DNA from: Rhipidocladum racemiflorum
Lineage: Eukaryota; Streptophyta; Magnoliopsida; Poales; Poaceae
Reading direction: 5' to 3'
Assembly (NCBI GenBank): GCA_036346355.1
Contig: CM070577.1
Location: forward strand, 15,499,666 to 15,563,665
Length of the DNA: 64,000 nt
Position numbers and translations under genes: made by a program. The notes below the pieces were generated by a model, which was not told the DNA's origin, ran no database searches, and saw only the letters and a program-made list of their open reading frames with translations. This document shows, piece after piece, positions 45,293 through 55,905 of the stretch. Position 1 is the first letter of the stretch. The number at the start of each line of letters is the position of its first letter.

Positions 45293-46689
45293 TATTGAGG
45301 TCTTACCTCCCCGATTGCCATTTTCTTGATAGCTTCACAAGGAGGTTCTTCCCTGTCAATCACAACACGATCAACTTGCTCTACTTGAGAACCATTAGTT
45401 TCATCAAAAGTCACGTCACGCGAGATTTCAACGACACCGGTGGTATTGTTGAAAACTCGGTACGCGTAAGCATTAGTTCCATAACCGAGTAAGAAACCTT
45501 CATCTACTTTAGGAGCGAATTTAGATGACTTAGCCTTTTGTTAAGGATATAGCATTTACTCCCAAAGACTCGAAAGTAGGAGACATTTGGTTTCTTCCCG
45601 GTGAGCAACTCGTACGCCGTCTTCTTCAAGATCTTGTGGAGGTAGAGGCGGTTGGAGCTGTGGCATGCGGTATTGATGGCTTAGCCCAAAAGCTATCGGA
45701 AACCTTGTACTCGTCAAGCATCATCCGCGCCATCTCGATGAGGGTTCGATTCTTCCTCTCGCCACCCCATTTTGTTGAGGAGAATAGGGAGCCGAGAATT
45801 CGTGCTTGATTCCTTCTTCATCGAGAAACTCCTCCACACCAATATTCTTGAATTCGGTGCCGTTGTCGCCAGATTCTCTTGATCTTCACTTCAAATTCAT
45901 TTTGAGCTCTTCTCATGAATTTCTTCAAAGTCACTTGGACTTCACCTTTGTCATGCAAAAAGAACACCCAAGTGAATCGAGAAAAATCATCAACAATTAC
46001 TAGACCATACTTACTTCCCCCGATGCTTATGTAAGCTACGGGACCGAATAGATCCATGTGGAGCATTTCCAACGGTCTTGTGGTCGTCATTACATTCTTG
46101 GCGGGATGGGAGGCACCAACTTGCTTGCCGGCTTGACAAGCGCTACAAATCCTATCTTTCTCAAAGACAATATTGGTTAGTCCGAGAATGTGGTTGCCTT
46201 TAACGAGTTTGTGAAGATTCCTCATACCAACATGGGCTAATCGGCGATGCCAAAGCCAACCCATGCTATATTTAGCCATTAAGCACGTTTCAAGATTAAG
46301 TCTATCCGTATTGAAGTCTACGAGATAGAGCTTACCCTTCAAACGCCCTTTAAAGGCTATTGAACCATCAAGCCTCTTAATGACATCCACACCCTTTTCA
46401 TTAAACAAACAATTATAGCCCGCTTCACATAATTGTGCAACGGACAATAAATTGTAGCTTAATGACTCAACAAGCAAAACATTATTTAATTGAAAATTGC
46501 TTGAGATAGAAATTTTACCCAATCCAATTACTTCTCCTTTTCTATTGTCTCCAAAGACAATGCTTTCACTATTAGATCCATTTGCGTCCAAGTGAGTGAA
46601 CATTGCCTTTTCTCCGGTCATGTGGTGCGTACATCCGCTATCCAAAATCCAACTTGTTCCACCGGAGATATAGGCCTACAAAACAGCAT
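45293..46689 (-). pseudogene. Protease and integrase region of the SIRE-type element
   Basis: 46645-45818 is open: DSGCTHHMTG gives the protease aspartate; GAG-pre-integrase WHRRLAHVGMRNL; integrase zinc finger H...CSACQAGKQ; then HMDLFGPVAYISIGG and VDDFSRFTWVFF for the DDE core. The rest of integrase (SPQQNGVA, then FLLGYGTNAYAYRVF) continues to 45300 with at least two frame changes near 45815 and 45750. Between gag and this frame is a TAG plus a frame shift, at the place where SIRE elements normally separate gag from pol. Confidence 0.88.
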
Positions 46690-48914
46690 TTAGTTTTTGC
46701 TCTTTGGTACCCAAACTTGATTAGGTCCGCGCACGTTAGTCACAAGCGATTTTGGGACCCAAATAGAACGAACACAAGGAGTATTTTTCGGCTTACGCCC
46801 AACATGATAAGCAACTACACGACCAAGGTTAGTCCTTTTAAGCACATAAGAAGCAAAGAACTCGGAGTGAGCTTTGTGCTTGGATGTTCCTTCGCCTTTT
46901 ACAAAGTGAATGGGCTTGCTTAAAGGAGCAACAACAATGTTGCTCTTTTTGCCCTTTGGCGGAACATACCCAAGCCCTTGCCTCTTAGGATTACCTTGGC
47001 GCTTACCGAGATACTCCTCTAAACCCCTGCTTGCCTTGTAGGACTTTTGAAGTCCATCTTCAAGCATCACCTTAAGCTTCTCATTTTCATGAGCTAAGAC
47101 TTTCAAAGTCTCACGGTTAGTAGCACAAGTAGCAACATCAACATTAAAGCATCTAGCACAACCGTTGCTCGTCGAGGGTAATGAAATATTGGAGTTGTTG
47201 ATTGAGGTAGAAGCTTTATTCGAGAGATCAACAAGCTTCACTTCAAGAGCCTTGCAAGCATCCTTTGCTTTTGCAAGTTGCTCTAAGAGTGAAGCATTGG
47301 TGATCTCAAGACTAATTGCTTCATTTTTGGTCAAATTTGAACTTTTGACCAAATCCTCATTTTTCTTCTTTTCAAAAGCCAAGCTCTTTTCTAGTTCAAG
47401 GTTCTTCTCCTTCTCAAAAATAAGGAGATCTTCTTGAGCTTCGAGAATAGCTTCCTTTTGCTCAACAACCTCCTCCAATCGTTCAATATCCTTAAGTAGC
47501 AAGTCTAATTTTTTAACATCAAAATCATCCATAGAGTTAAATGCTACTTCTTCCTCATCACTAGCATCATCACAATCATCCAAGCTATAATCAACAATAG
47601 AATGAATAGTGCTCTTGGATGATACCTTGTGCCCCTTTGCCATAAGGCACATTGGAGCATCTTCATCTCCGTCGCTCAAGTTGTCGAAGAGGCTCTTCGA
47701 CTTTGTCGGTGGAGTAGCGATGGCGACGGTGGCAAGTCCTCCTTCATTGTCGGAGTTGGACTCGGACTCGGACTCAGAGTCGGAGTCGGAGTTCCACTCC
47801 TTGCCAATGTAAGCATGACCCTTGCCCTTGTACTTCTTGCTCTTGTCCTTGTCCTTCTTCTTGAACTTGTCTTTTTTGTAGGGCTTTTCTTCCTTCTTCT
47901 CTTTGTGTGGGCACTCGGCAATGAAATGACCGGGTTCCCCACACTCATAGCACTTTCTTGAGGAGTGACGCCCTCTTGACTTGTTGCCATAGCTCTTGGA
48001 GTGACTACCCGGCTTGTAGCCCTTCTTCTTTAAGAACTTGTTGAATCTTCTTACGAGCAAGGCCATATCTTCATTTGTCAGGGGGCCGCTCGACTCTTCT
48101 TCATCGCTTGAGCTCTCTTCGGCTTCTTGCACCACCTTGACGGCCTTCAAGGCGATGCCCTTTTTCTTGCCGGACTTGAGCTCCTCCACCACTTCCGCTT
48201 CCTTCACCATCATCTCATCCGTCATCAACCGGCCAATCACATCATGAGGAGTGAGGGTGTCGAAGTTTGGCCGGTCGCGGATGAGTTGCACAAGATTGCG
48301 GTTGGTGGGGTGATCACCCGGAGGATGATCTTGACAATGGCTTTGTCGGTGAGCTCGGTGCTTCCAAGTCCTTTTGCTTGATTTACTAGCAACATCAAGC
48401 GATCAAACATCTTTGTGTAAGTTTCTCCTTCTTCTAGAGTGAATCGGCTCAATTCTCCAATGATGAGCTCTATCTTTGATTCACGGACACTTGACACTCC
48501 TTCATGAGTGACCATTAACCTTTCCCAAATGTCCTTGGCATTGTCAAGGCCATCGACCAGTTGAACTTCGGAGTCGCTCAAAGCATTGAACAAGGCATTG
48601 ACGGCCAAGTCGTTGAAGTGTTGAGCTTTGTCTTCTTCGGAGGTGAGATTGTTGGGGTTTGCGGGCTTGAAACCTGATTCAACAATCTTCCAAATACACG
48701 GATGAAGTGATCTCAAGTGTATCTTCATCTTATGTTTCCATGCCGCATATCGAGTGCCATCGAAGTGAGGCGCTCGACCGGATGAGACGGAGACATAGGA
48801 TGAGGAGTTTGAGACTCCAAAAGAGGAATAATCTAGAGGAATTGCAACCCCTATACCGGAACCCGAGGCTTTCTCTTGGCCATGGGTTTCGGTAACCTTC
48901 TCTATGTCCGACAT
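46690..48914 (-). pseudogene. Gag of the SIRE-type element
   Basis: The likely start MSDIEKVTETHG is at 48914. Gag core FDGTRYAAWKHKMKIHLRS and VRESKIELIIGELSRF lie in the first frame, broken near 48300; the second frame (48291-46690) carries VQEAEESSSDEEESSG, the zinc knuckle CYECGEPGHFIAEC, a Lys-rich and acidic Ser tract and a long coiled coil (LEKSLAFEKKKNEDLVKS), ending in NQVWVPKSKN. The knuckle and coiled coil are usual for SIRE Gag, which packages RNA in virus-like particles. Confidence 0.9.
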
Positions 48915-48954
48915 CTTGATTCTCCAAGCGGTTAAGCCAAAATAAAGGAGATTT

Positions 48955-48967
48955 GGCTCTGATACCA
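48955..48967 (-). other. Primer binding site of SIRE-type element
   Basis: On the minus strand TGGTATCAGAGCC, two bases after the LTR end ...CCTTTCA, for initiator-Met tRNA. Confidence 0.9.
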
Positions 48968-48969
48968 AT

Positions 48970-49527
48970 TGAAAGGACCAACGATGTCGCCTAGAGAGGG
49001 TGAATAGGTGGATTAAAATTTCTGCGGAATAAAAGCGGCCGAAATTTGGTCAACCGGAGTCTCGGGTTTTGGTCCGATACTCGGCTTGTCCGGAGTGTCC
49101 GGTATTGAGTCCGGACTCTCCGGGTTAGCTGGCTCGGGAGCGCAATAAAAACTACTCTAGCAAGCACAATAAACTACTAGAAGTAGAAAGCAAGAACAAC
49201 CTAGAACAATTGCTAGACAAGATTTGAATTAAAGCTAAGCAAAGAGCTAGATCTAACTTCACACATTCAAATCTTGTCTAGCAATTGTTCTAGGTTGTTC
49301 TTGCTTTCTACTTCTAGTAGTTTATTGTGCTTGCTAGAGTAGTTTTTATTGCGCTCCCGAGCCAGCTAACCCGGAGAGTCCGGACTCAATACCGGACACT
49401 CCGGACAAGCCGGAGTATCCGGACCAAAACCCGGAGACTCCTGCTGACCACTGGCCGCTTTTATTCCAATGCAGAATTTTAATCCGCCTATTCACCCCCC
49501 CTCTAGGCGACATCGTTGGTCCTTTCA
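48970..49527 (-). repeat. Palindromic, truncated 5' LTR of the SIRE-type element
   Basis: The LTR end adjoining the PBS runs from 48970 to 49229 (260 bp), then a 35-base loop (49230-49264), then the same sequence in inverted orientation (49265-49527, 263 bp). The inner 145 bp or so of the arms match perfectly; the outer 110 bp differ by several indels. The switch point coincides with ATTTGAAT/ATTCAAAT, the short inverted repeat already present in the normal LTR. The U3 part is absent. Confidence 0.95.
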
Positions 49528-50772
49528 ATGAGTAATGGGAAAAGGGTTAAGTTGTTGAGTTGTGGACTCAACTAGAGTTGATCAATGAGTTGAACTTGGT
49601 AATTGGTTTTGATATTACAGTTTTATGTGCTTGTTGAATTTAAATAAGAAAAATTGTTATGTTATCATTCTAAATGTGTTAAATGGTTATGCCACTGTTC
49701 TTTGATGTATTTTGCTGAGTCTTGAACTCACGCATGTTGTTTAATGCTTTTTTAGGTTTTCTGAGGACGTCATGAAGGGGTGGGATATAGTTTCACCACT
49801 TCACACACCATGCCATTCATAATAAATAGTTTTGGAGAAATTTCACATTAGAGAATAATTTAGTTGTTCAATCATGGATCCTTGTTTATCTTGTAGATGT
49901 ACTCTAGTTGATCTTGTTGAGTACACTATCTTGGTCATAAGAAGAATTGAGTTATGTGTTGAGCCGATTTGTTGAACTAATTTTGTTATGTTATTGTTGC
50001 TGAATTTAGTTGTTGGAATGCCTTTCTAGTTATTTTTAGGCATGAGATGAATGTTATGTAGTCGCTTATGCATTTACGCCCATGTTTGTGGTCATGGCTC
50101 TTTTGGGTTGTGAGATTGTTAATTAGGATGCCCACTGAAATTAGGGTATAAAATGGATGTTTGCTATGTTGTTATGTTGTCTTGGGACCCATATTGCAAC
50201 ATTGTTGCTGCTGAAATTTTTAATGGAGATCGAAAAATTTATTAGCATGCTTGATGAAATGTTTGTACAATTGAATATTAATTAACTCTATTAAAGTGGA
50301 AGAGAAAGTGGAAGAGATTGGCGAGCTCCCAGGGCATCCACGTCCGTTGTTTTGCGGAGAGCCCCCGGCGCTTTCCGGAATTGCCCCACGGCTCCTTGCT
50401 CAAGCGGTCGATCTGCTCGGTCCGATTTCCATCCGGCTCAACGTGTGTCCAATCGCCGCCCGATAAAGCGTCGTGGAATCGGGAGCCACGGAGACCTCGA
50501 GGCTACACTCCATTCCTTCTCCCGTCGTCAGCCGTCGCCCCCGTCGTCATCCCGCGGTGAATGGCCTGCTCCAGCGTTGTGCTCGCTTTCTACGCTGTGC
50601 TATTCCACCGGCGGGATCGAATCTCCTTCATTGCGTATGTTTTCTTTCCCCGTTTGTTCTTGCATTCTGATTTCCTCAATCCTCCGATTCCCCAGCCCAG
50701 TTTGGCTCTCAATCTCCCAGAAACCCTACCTGAATCGTGCATTAGAACGACTGTGTCGAGCTCGCAGCGGCG

Positions 50773-50900
50773 ATGGGCAACCCGAAGAGGCTGATGGATC
50801 AGATCTTCGACCTCAGGTGGTCGCCGCACAGGTGCAACAAGGAGGAGAAGGAGCAAAGTCTTAGGGTGAAGAAGCCGTTCGGACTCCCGCGTCATGGCCC
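50773..50900 (+). pseudogene. CHMP1/SAL1 (ESCRT-III, Vps46) first-exon fragment
   Basis: MGNPKRLMDQIFDLRW..., then NKEEKEQSLRVKKPF, matches the N-terminus of plant CHMP1 (MGN, LM-QIFDL, KEEKE, L-VKK) with part of the first helix missing. CHMP1 acts in endosomal sorting into multivesicular bodies. The upstream 50330-50772 looks like the gene's leader (AATCTCCCAGAAACCCTACC). After position 50890 similarity is lost and no downstream exon is seen. Confidence 0.65.
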
Positions 50901-51119
50901 AGCCGGTGCCCCATCCCCAGACCCTAGCCGTCTCTCGCCCTCCTGTTTCTTTCCCTTCCCTCACTTATGTCGATTCTGTGTTCATTCTATAGATGTTATT
51001 TCCGCTTTAGGCAAAGGGGAGCATACTAATCTACGGTTTTTGTAGTTCAGTTTGTTGTTGTGGTTCATCTCCACTAGCCTCTACTCTCTACTGCTGTGGG
51101 TTAATTTCTGAATGTTCTT

Positions 51120-51320
51120 TTGCAGAGTTGTGGAACACAATAGCGCACACTGAGGCAAGGAAACACACTTTGTTTTGATTTCACACGCTTTCCATACTAA
51201 ATTTATATAAGCTGCGTTCATTCTGCATTTCAGGTCTACTACTATTGGAGTGTTTCTTTGTTAAGAGCCTTAGTGTTGGAGATGTTCAGAGGGCTCTTGG
51301 ACCAGACATATCAAAGGTTA
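51120..51320 (+). pseudogene. Two exon-like pieces of unknown origin
   Basis: TTTTGCAG then an open piece (ELWNTIAHTEARK) at 51126-51160, and TTTCAG then LLLLECFFVKSLSVGDVQRA to PDISK at 51234-51316, followed by GTTATG. Both have acceptor and donor-like edges on +. I do not recognise the parent gene. Confidence 0.35.
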
Positions 51321-51545
51321 TGTTAACATCAATAGATTTCTTTATCACTTTTATTTCTTCCTATATAACTCTCCCGATATGTCTATATGAATTTTGTCCA
51401 ATTTTTTCCTCAGGCTGCGCCTGATATGTAATCGCACTGTCAAATTTGCCTTCATTCTTCCATCTATTCTTTGTCAGGTTGGAGTTTCCATATGTTATTT
51501 AGAACTCATTTAATTCGTGATCTCACTTTGCCCTAACTTTGATAG

Positions 51546-51632
51546 GCAACTATTCTTATGTGTGGCCGTTGGTCTCTGGGCTGGCCTAATCATTGGATTT
51601 GTTACAGAGTATTACACCAGCAATGCATACAG
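51546..51632 (+). pseudogene. Vacuolar H+-pyrophosphatase exon fragment
   Basis: [20 protein letters not shown] then EYYTSNAY is the membrane segment of plant vacuolar H+-PPase (AVP1 type), a proton pump fuelled by pyrophosphate. An AG precedes it. It is one exon of a much larger gene; nothing else of the pump is present. It is joined without a break to the next fragment. Confidence 0.8.
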
Positions 51633-51778
51633 GTGGCATAAGAGTTTCTATGGCGAAGCTCTGGCCGTTGTTGAGCTATGTGCAGGCCGGAGCTGAAATA
51701 CCTGATGAGTACCGGCTGATGATGAGGGCTGATATCGTCGTCATCCCAGACAAGAAGGAATATCGGATGGCTGCATGA
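51633..51778 (+). pseudogene. Unidentified C-terminal exon fragment fused to the PPase exon
   Basis: Open to a stop at 51776-51778, spelling [20 protein letters not shown], then [19 protein letters not shown] and ends KKEYRMAA. It looks like a well-kept terminal exon of a real gene, but I cannot name it. The join to the pyrophosphatase piece falls at ACAG|GTGGC. Confidence 0.5.
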
Positions 51779-52414
51779 CAACAGTGCTCAACCCCTCGCA
51801 CTTCGCAGCTTGTCCGTAGTCCGCATTCCAACCGAAGGCGATGTTCTCTGATGGTTGGGCCGTGTAATTGTATTTCTTAGGGAGCAGCAAATGCATAAGT
51901 TGTATAATATAATAGTATGGCTCAATATGATTAGCCATACTTTCAAATTGAGTCATAAATCTGGTAAAGTATTCGCCACAAGGTAATCCCCGAATATCCT
52001 GTCTTTGCCCTTCTTTTCAACGATGCTATTCAATTTATACATCTTATGAACTATTTGATCATTGCTTTGCAGGTCAAACGCATGAACTAGGGTGCACAAC
52101 GACAAGATTGAAAATGGAAAGGATGTTCTCTAAAACATGTATGATGTACTTCATAGATCATACCGTCTTGTTTAATGGCGGCAGGTGCTTTATTCTTGCC
52201 TATGCTAGGCTGTGAGGCACTCGCAATGGCTCCATACATAGCCATTAAATGGCCTCCCCTTTCTTCTGCAGGTACGCTTATTTGTGAAATGATTCTTTGC
52301 ATTAAACTAATCACGGCGATTTGTTAGGGTATTTGTGCGCCTTGCTATAATTAATCATGGACTAAAAGCTTTGCACTTGTTTATCAACACTCCCGGTATG
52401 GCTACGTATATATA
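51779..52414. other. Non-coding filler of the probable Helitron
   Basis: AT-rich; may include 3' UTR of the captured terminal exon. Short minus-strand ORFs are not convincing. Confidence 0.4.
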
Positions 52415-52697
52415 CTCCCTCGGTTCTGAATACATGTCATATGTCATTCTAGCATTCAACTTTTATTTTCAAATACATTTTATTCTACAATTTTGAAAGG
52501 ACTTTTAATTGTCTTTTTTTTCCTTTACATACCCCTATCATTTATTATTTTCAAGGTTATTTTCTACTACAGATTAGAGTAGCATACCATCCAGAAGCAA
52601 TAAATGAGGTAATAAAGGAGAACAATTTGATTATTTCTTCACATGTATTGGTTAAAGTGTAGAATTCTAGAACTTTGTCTATTCATAACAGAGGGAG
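52415..52697. mobile_element. Stowaway MITE
   Basis: CTCCCTCGGTTCTGAATA and TATTCATAACAGAGGGAG ends with TA on both sides (52413-52414, 52698-52699). 283 bp. Confidence 0.9.
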
Positions 52698-52699
52698 TA

Positions 52700-54340
52700 T
52701 CAGATTATCAGTATAATGTATTGTCGATTTATAAATGCCTCTCAGAGATTGGATTACAGATCTACAATTTCAGTTGGACTTTGTGTGTGTGTGATTTTCG
52801 TAGTTTGTATTAACACCCTCTTTGTTTGGTTGGAGTACAGGGGAATAAGAAATGTGAATGGTTGAGTAATATCCAATTTGCGGTATTTGGCCTGGGAAAT
52901 AGGCAGTACAAGAATTTTAATAAGGCTTGTGTGTGCCTATACATTGATATGTTGAGTATATATGCACTCTAATTTGTGTTTGTGTTACTTTTTTCACTGA
53001 AGGTTGGAAAAGTAGGTTGCAAAGGTAGTTCATCAACTCCTGGTTGAATAAGGTAACCCAAGCAGAATGACTAATTCATTGATTGTGGCTCGGTTCAGCT
53101 ATATTCCAATTTTTTGACTACGTATATAGCCTATTTATGTGTGCTCACTCAAAAGAACTATATGCCATTTCTCAAATTACATCCATGACTTTTAATTTTG
53201 GATACAATAAGTGGTGTGGCTTATCTAATTTGTACATATACTCAGCATTTCATTTCGATATCATGTAATTCTGATTCTCCTATTGTTCTCAGGAACTCAT
53301 ATCTCCTCTGTACAATATAACAGTATGACCTAACACGTCTCTAAAATAGCTTTCAACAGAAAGAAAGAAAGATATGTTTGCGACAAGCTACATGACTTTT
53401 TGTATCTTCCCTTTGGTTGGAAAATGAGACATCCTAATTTTTCCCTTCTTAGTTCTTACTACTATAGTTCCCATACTATTACCTCATCCCTGATGGATCT
53501 TTGTTCTTACAGCCATTTCTTAAGCTTTTTTTGTTCTTAATCGCCGTAGCCTAATTGCTATGTCTGAATAAACCAAGAGATATATCGTACAGTAGCCAGA
53601 TATCAAGACCTCATTTGTTTTAATTTTAGCGATTGTAGAACAACACTACCCACTGTTATTCCCTTTGACCTATGTTAATTGAAGAGATGTGTTCTTACTC
53701 TTTTAAGTAGCTTTGTTCTCATCTTTCCTTACGATAATTCAGTTGTGTTTGCTCAGATTCGATCCACACATTAGTTCACATGCTTTTGCGAACAGGACAT
53801 TAGCTTATTCTCCGTTGTTGTAAGGTATGCACAGCCCTATATGTGTTGTTGTAAGGTATGCACGCCACTAATCCCTGCTCTTTTGCATGTAGATCAATCA
53901 AGAAAGAAAGTGGTGATTGTTGGGCTCGAAAAAAGAAAGAATAGTGAGTGGTACCCAAGTTATATTGTTCCCTTCAAGATCAACCTTACCAGGATGCAGC
54001 TAGGTTATTTGTTCCATTTTTCTTGGATTGATGATATCGTTTTATTGGGATTTCTTTGTATCGGACAGCCTTCTGAAAAATCTATGTTATGTGCATTTGA
54101 TAGTTCTCATCATCCTATTGGTTTTTGTTGAGAGAAGTAAAACAGTTTTTCTTCTAATGTGCATATATGAAACAGAGCCTAAAGGAGATTGGGATAGGGT
54201 TGGTATTGTGCCATATGTGGATCAGACCAGGATTGTGTTCTTTCCAATATTCGCCTACATCTTAGCTTTCCATGCTTTTGTCTTGCAAACAAAGTGCCAC
54301 CGCAGTTGCTTTCAACGATGAATATATGAGATACATTCGC
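52700..54340. other. AT-rich filler of the probable Helitron
   Basis: No gene recognised. A 96-codon + ORF at 53841-54131 and an overlapping one to 54321 have no family resemblance. A TATGCAC(A/G)GCC/TATGCACGCC duplication sits near 53826-53860. Confidence 0.35.
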
Positions 54341-54395
54341 TCACTGTAACCGGTCCTATGCATAGCGGCGCGGCGGAGCGCGCTACACTGCCTAG

Positions 54396-54996
54396 TTATT
54401 TATTGTGGTTGAGTTTATGCTAGTAACATTTAGAGCACGTTTGGTGCTGAGGTGTTACAACATTCAATAGAGGTATAAATGATCTAATTACATTAAACAA
54501 ATTAATTTAGGGTTTACTTTGACTGTACATACGGTGAACTTAAACTTCTATTGTGGGATGAAAGGAATAAAATGTGGTCTAAAAGCATTTATTGTAGAGC
54601 AAGAATTTTGTGGACAGTTTTTTTAAGTACCATTAGAGTGTCGTCTTCTCTACAACGAAGAGAGAAAAACTACTCTATGGTCCATCTGTCACACGACTTC
54701 GTCCCTCAGTCTCATGGCCCAAAAGTGAGTACGCTGACACTCTGAAACACAGACGGGCAAAACCCTTGTATACAGTTGCGTAGGCTAAAAGCTTTTTAAA
54801 AAAAGAGTAACCTGCAGGAATTACGGAGGATGGTAATGCTTCAACTATACCGACTTTTTTTAAAATTTCTTTGTAAGCTACGAGCAGATAAGGGTATATA
54901 TAATTGTATGACATCAATGTCTATAAACTTAACCATCTATGATTTTTACTAACAAGAGGAAAACGACTTAAACCCACGAATTTATAGCATATAAAC
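54396..54996. other. Unassigned sequence
   Basis: GAGCACGTTTGGTGCTGAGG near 54433 resembles a MITE left end, but no matching right end is found. Otherwise AT-rich. Confidence 0.3.
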
Positions 54997-55693
54997 TGTT
55001 GGAATATATGGGCTAAGCCCATAAATAGTTGAGAATAATTCCAAATAAATCTCAAAGGCCCACCATACAGAGAATGTGTAAAACTCTTTAGTACCACATT
55101 GCTAGTTGAAGTGGAGCAACAGCGGTTATTCCCTCTATATAACACGGGCTTCCGTTTGAGAAAGATATATAACAAAAAAAAAAAAAAAAAAGTTTTGCCT
55201 TCTTCTCTCTACCGCACCACCACCGATAGGTTGCTCCGTTCCGCTGTGCCAGGGTGCACTGGTCATCAGGAGAGCAGGTCTCCGAAATCCATCGCCCTTG
55301 AGATCCTGCACCGGAGAGGGCGAATAAGGTTTTTGGGAAGTGCTCCGCGCGACTGCTTGCGATCTACTTTTTCTCTGTTCATGTTCATGATCGGTCTCGT
55401 CTACTACACCGCCGCGACGGGGTCCTCTGCTTTGTTCCATGCCTCCAGTTCTGTTCAAGAAAACCAGTACGTTTCAATGTCTTCGCTATTTTCAATCTTG
55501 GTGCTACTGTTTTCTAGTATATCATAAGGATATATGTGTAGGCTTTGTAACCAGTTTCTGTTCCTAAATTATCTACTGTTTTTCAGTATATCAGAAGGAT
55601 ATAAGTGTAGGCTTTGCAATCAGTTTCTGTTCATGAATTATCTACTGTTCGATTTATACCTAAAAAGTGCTTATTTGTCTAGCATAAACAACA
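54997..55693 (+). mobile_element. Solo copia LTR
   Basis: TGTTGGAATATATGGGCTAA...AAACAACA, 697 bp, flanked by TAAAC (54992-54996, 55694-55698). CTATATAA at about 55136 is a likely LTR promoter, followed by an A-run and GC-rich leader. Two tandem 69-bp copies lie at 55505-55642. Single LTRs with intact duplications arise by recombination between the two LTRs of a full element. Confidence 0.88.
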
Positions 55694-55905
55694 TAAACAT
55701 CATTGTATATGTAATTATCCATAACAAACACTTTTCCATGACTTAATTAAATGGTTTCGAGACACATAAAGATAAACTTAAGAGAATCTATTATACAAAT
55801 CATCTTTAGTTTTATCTCTGTTATGTAGAGAGAGAGAGAGAGAGATACAACAGTCAACAGTCGGGTGTAAATCATGGAATGGAAACCTTGACGTGTCTAG
55901 CCTAA

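Larger units (their letters stand above)
38942..49527 (-). mobile_element. SIRE-type Ty1-copia retrotransposon with an aberrant palindromic 5' end
   Basis: Minus-strand element of 10,586 bp with target duplication ATGAG (38937-38941 and 49528-49532). Both window ends read TGAAAGGACC inward, which is abnormal: a normal element would show the U5 end at one side and the U3 end (TGAAAGTGCATC) at the other. Coding order on the minus strand is gag, protease, integrase, reverse transcriptase, RNase H, then about 3 kb before the 3' LTR, as in SIRE/Maximus elements. Confidence 0.95.
28800..50286 (+). mobile_element. Gypsy-like LTR remnant split by two copia insertions
   Basis: Three pieces, 28800-30120, 38511-38941 and 49533-50286, are continuous once the two copia elements and one copy of each target duplication are removed. 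TGAGTCTTGAACTCACGCATG near 49718 and GTGCATGTGAGCATGAAAGC near 38883 are LTR-like. The first piece holds two diverged blocks (28985-29130, 29370-29520) sharing GCCGTTTAArAGTTATG. No protein is encoded. The ends are not sharp. Confidence 0.45.
50287..54395 (+). mobile_element. Probable Helitron carrying several gene fragments
   Basis: The 3' end fits a Helitron: GC-rich hairpin TAGCGGCGC...GCGCGCTA (about 54363-54385), then CACTGCCTAG and T. The 5' end proposed is TCTATTAAAGTGG at 50287, though the preceding base is C rather than the usual A. Inside are + strand fragments of at least three unrelated genes, with introns kept. Such mixtures are known for grass Helitrons; a Pack-MULE is the alternative. 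Confidence 0.55.

Noticed and set aside
47629..47990. ORFs opposite the SIRE gag (for example 47629-47961 +)
   Set aside because: Shadow of the Lys/Ser/Glu-rich Gag sequence on the minus strand.
53841..54321. Two overlapping ORFs near the end of the probable Helitron
   Set aside because: No motif, no splice context and AT-rich codon use; kept as unassigned.
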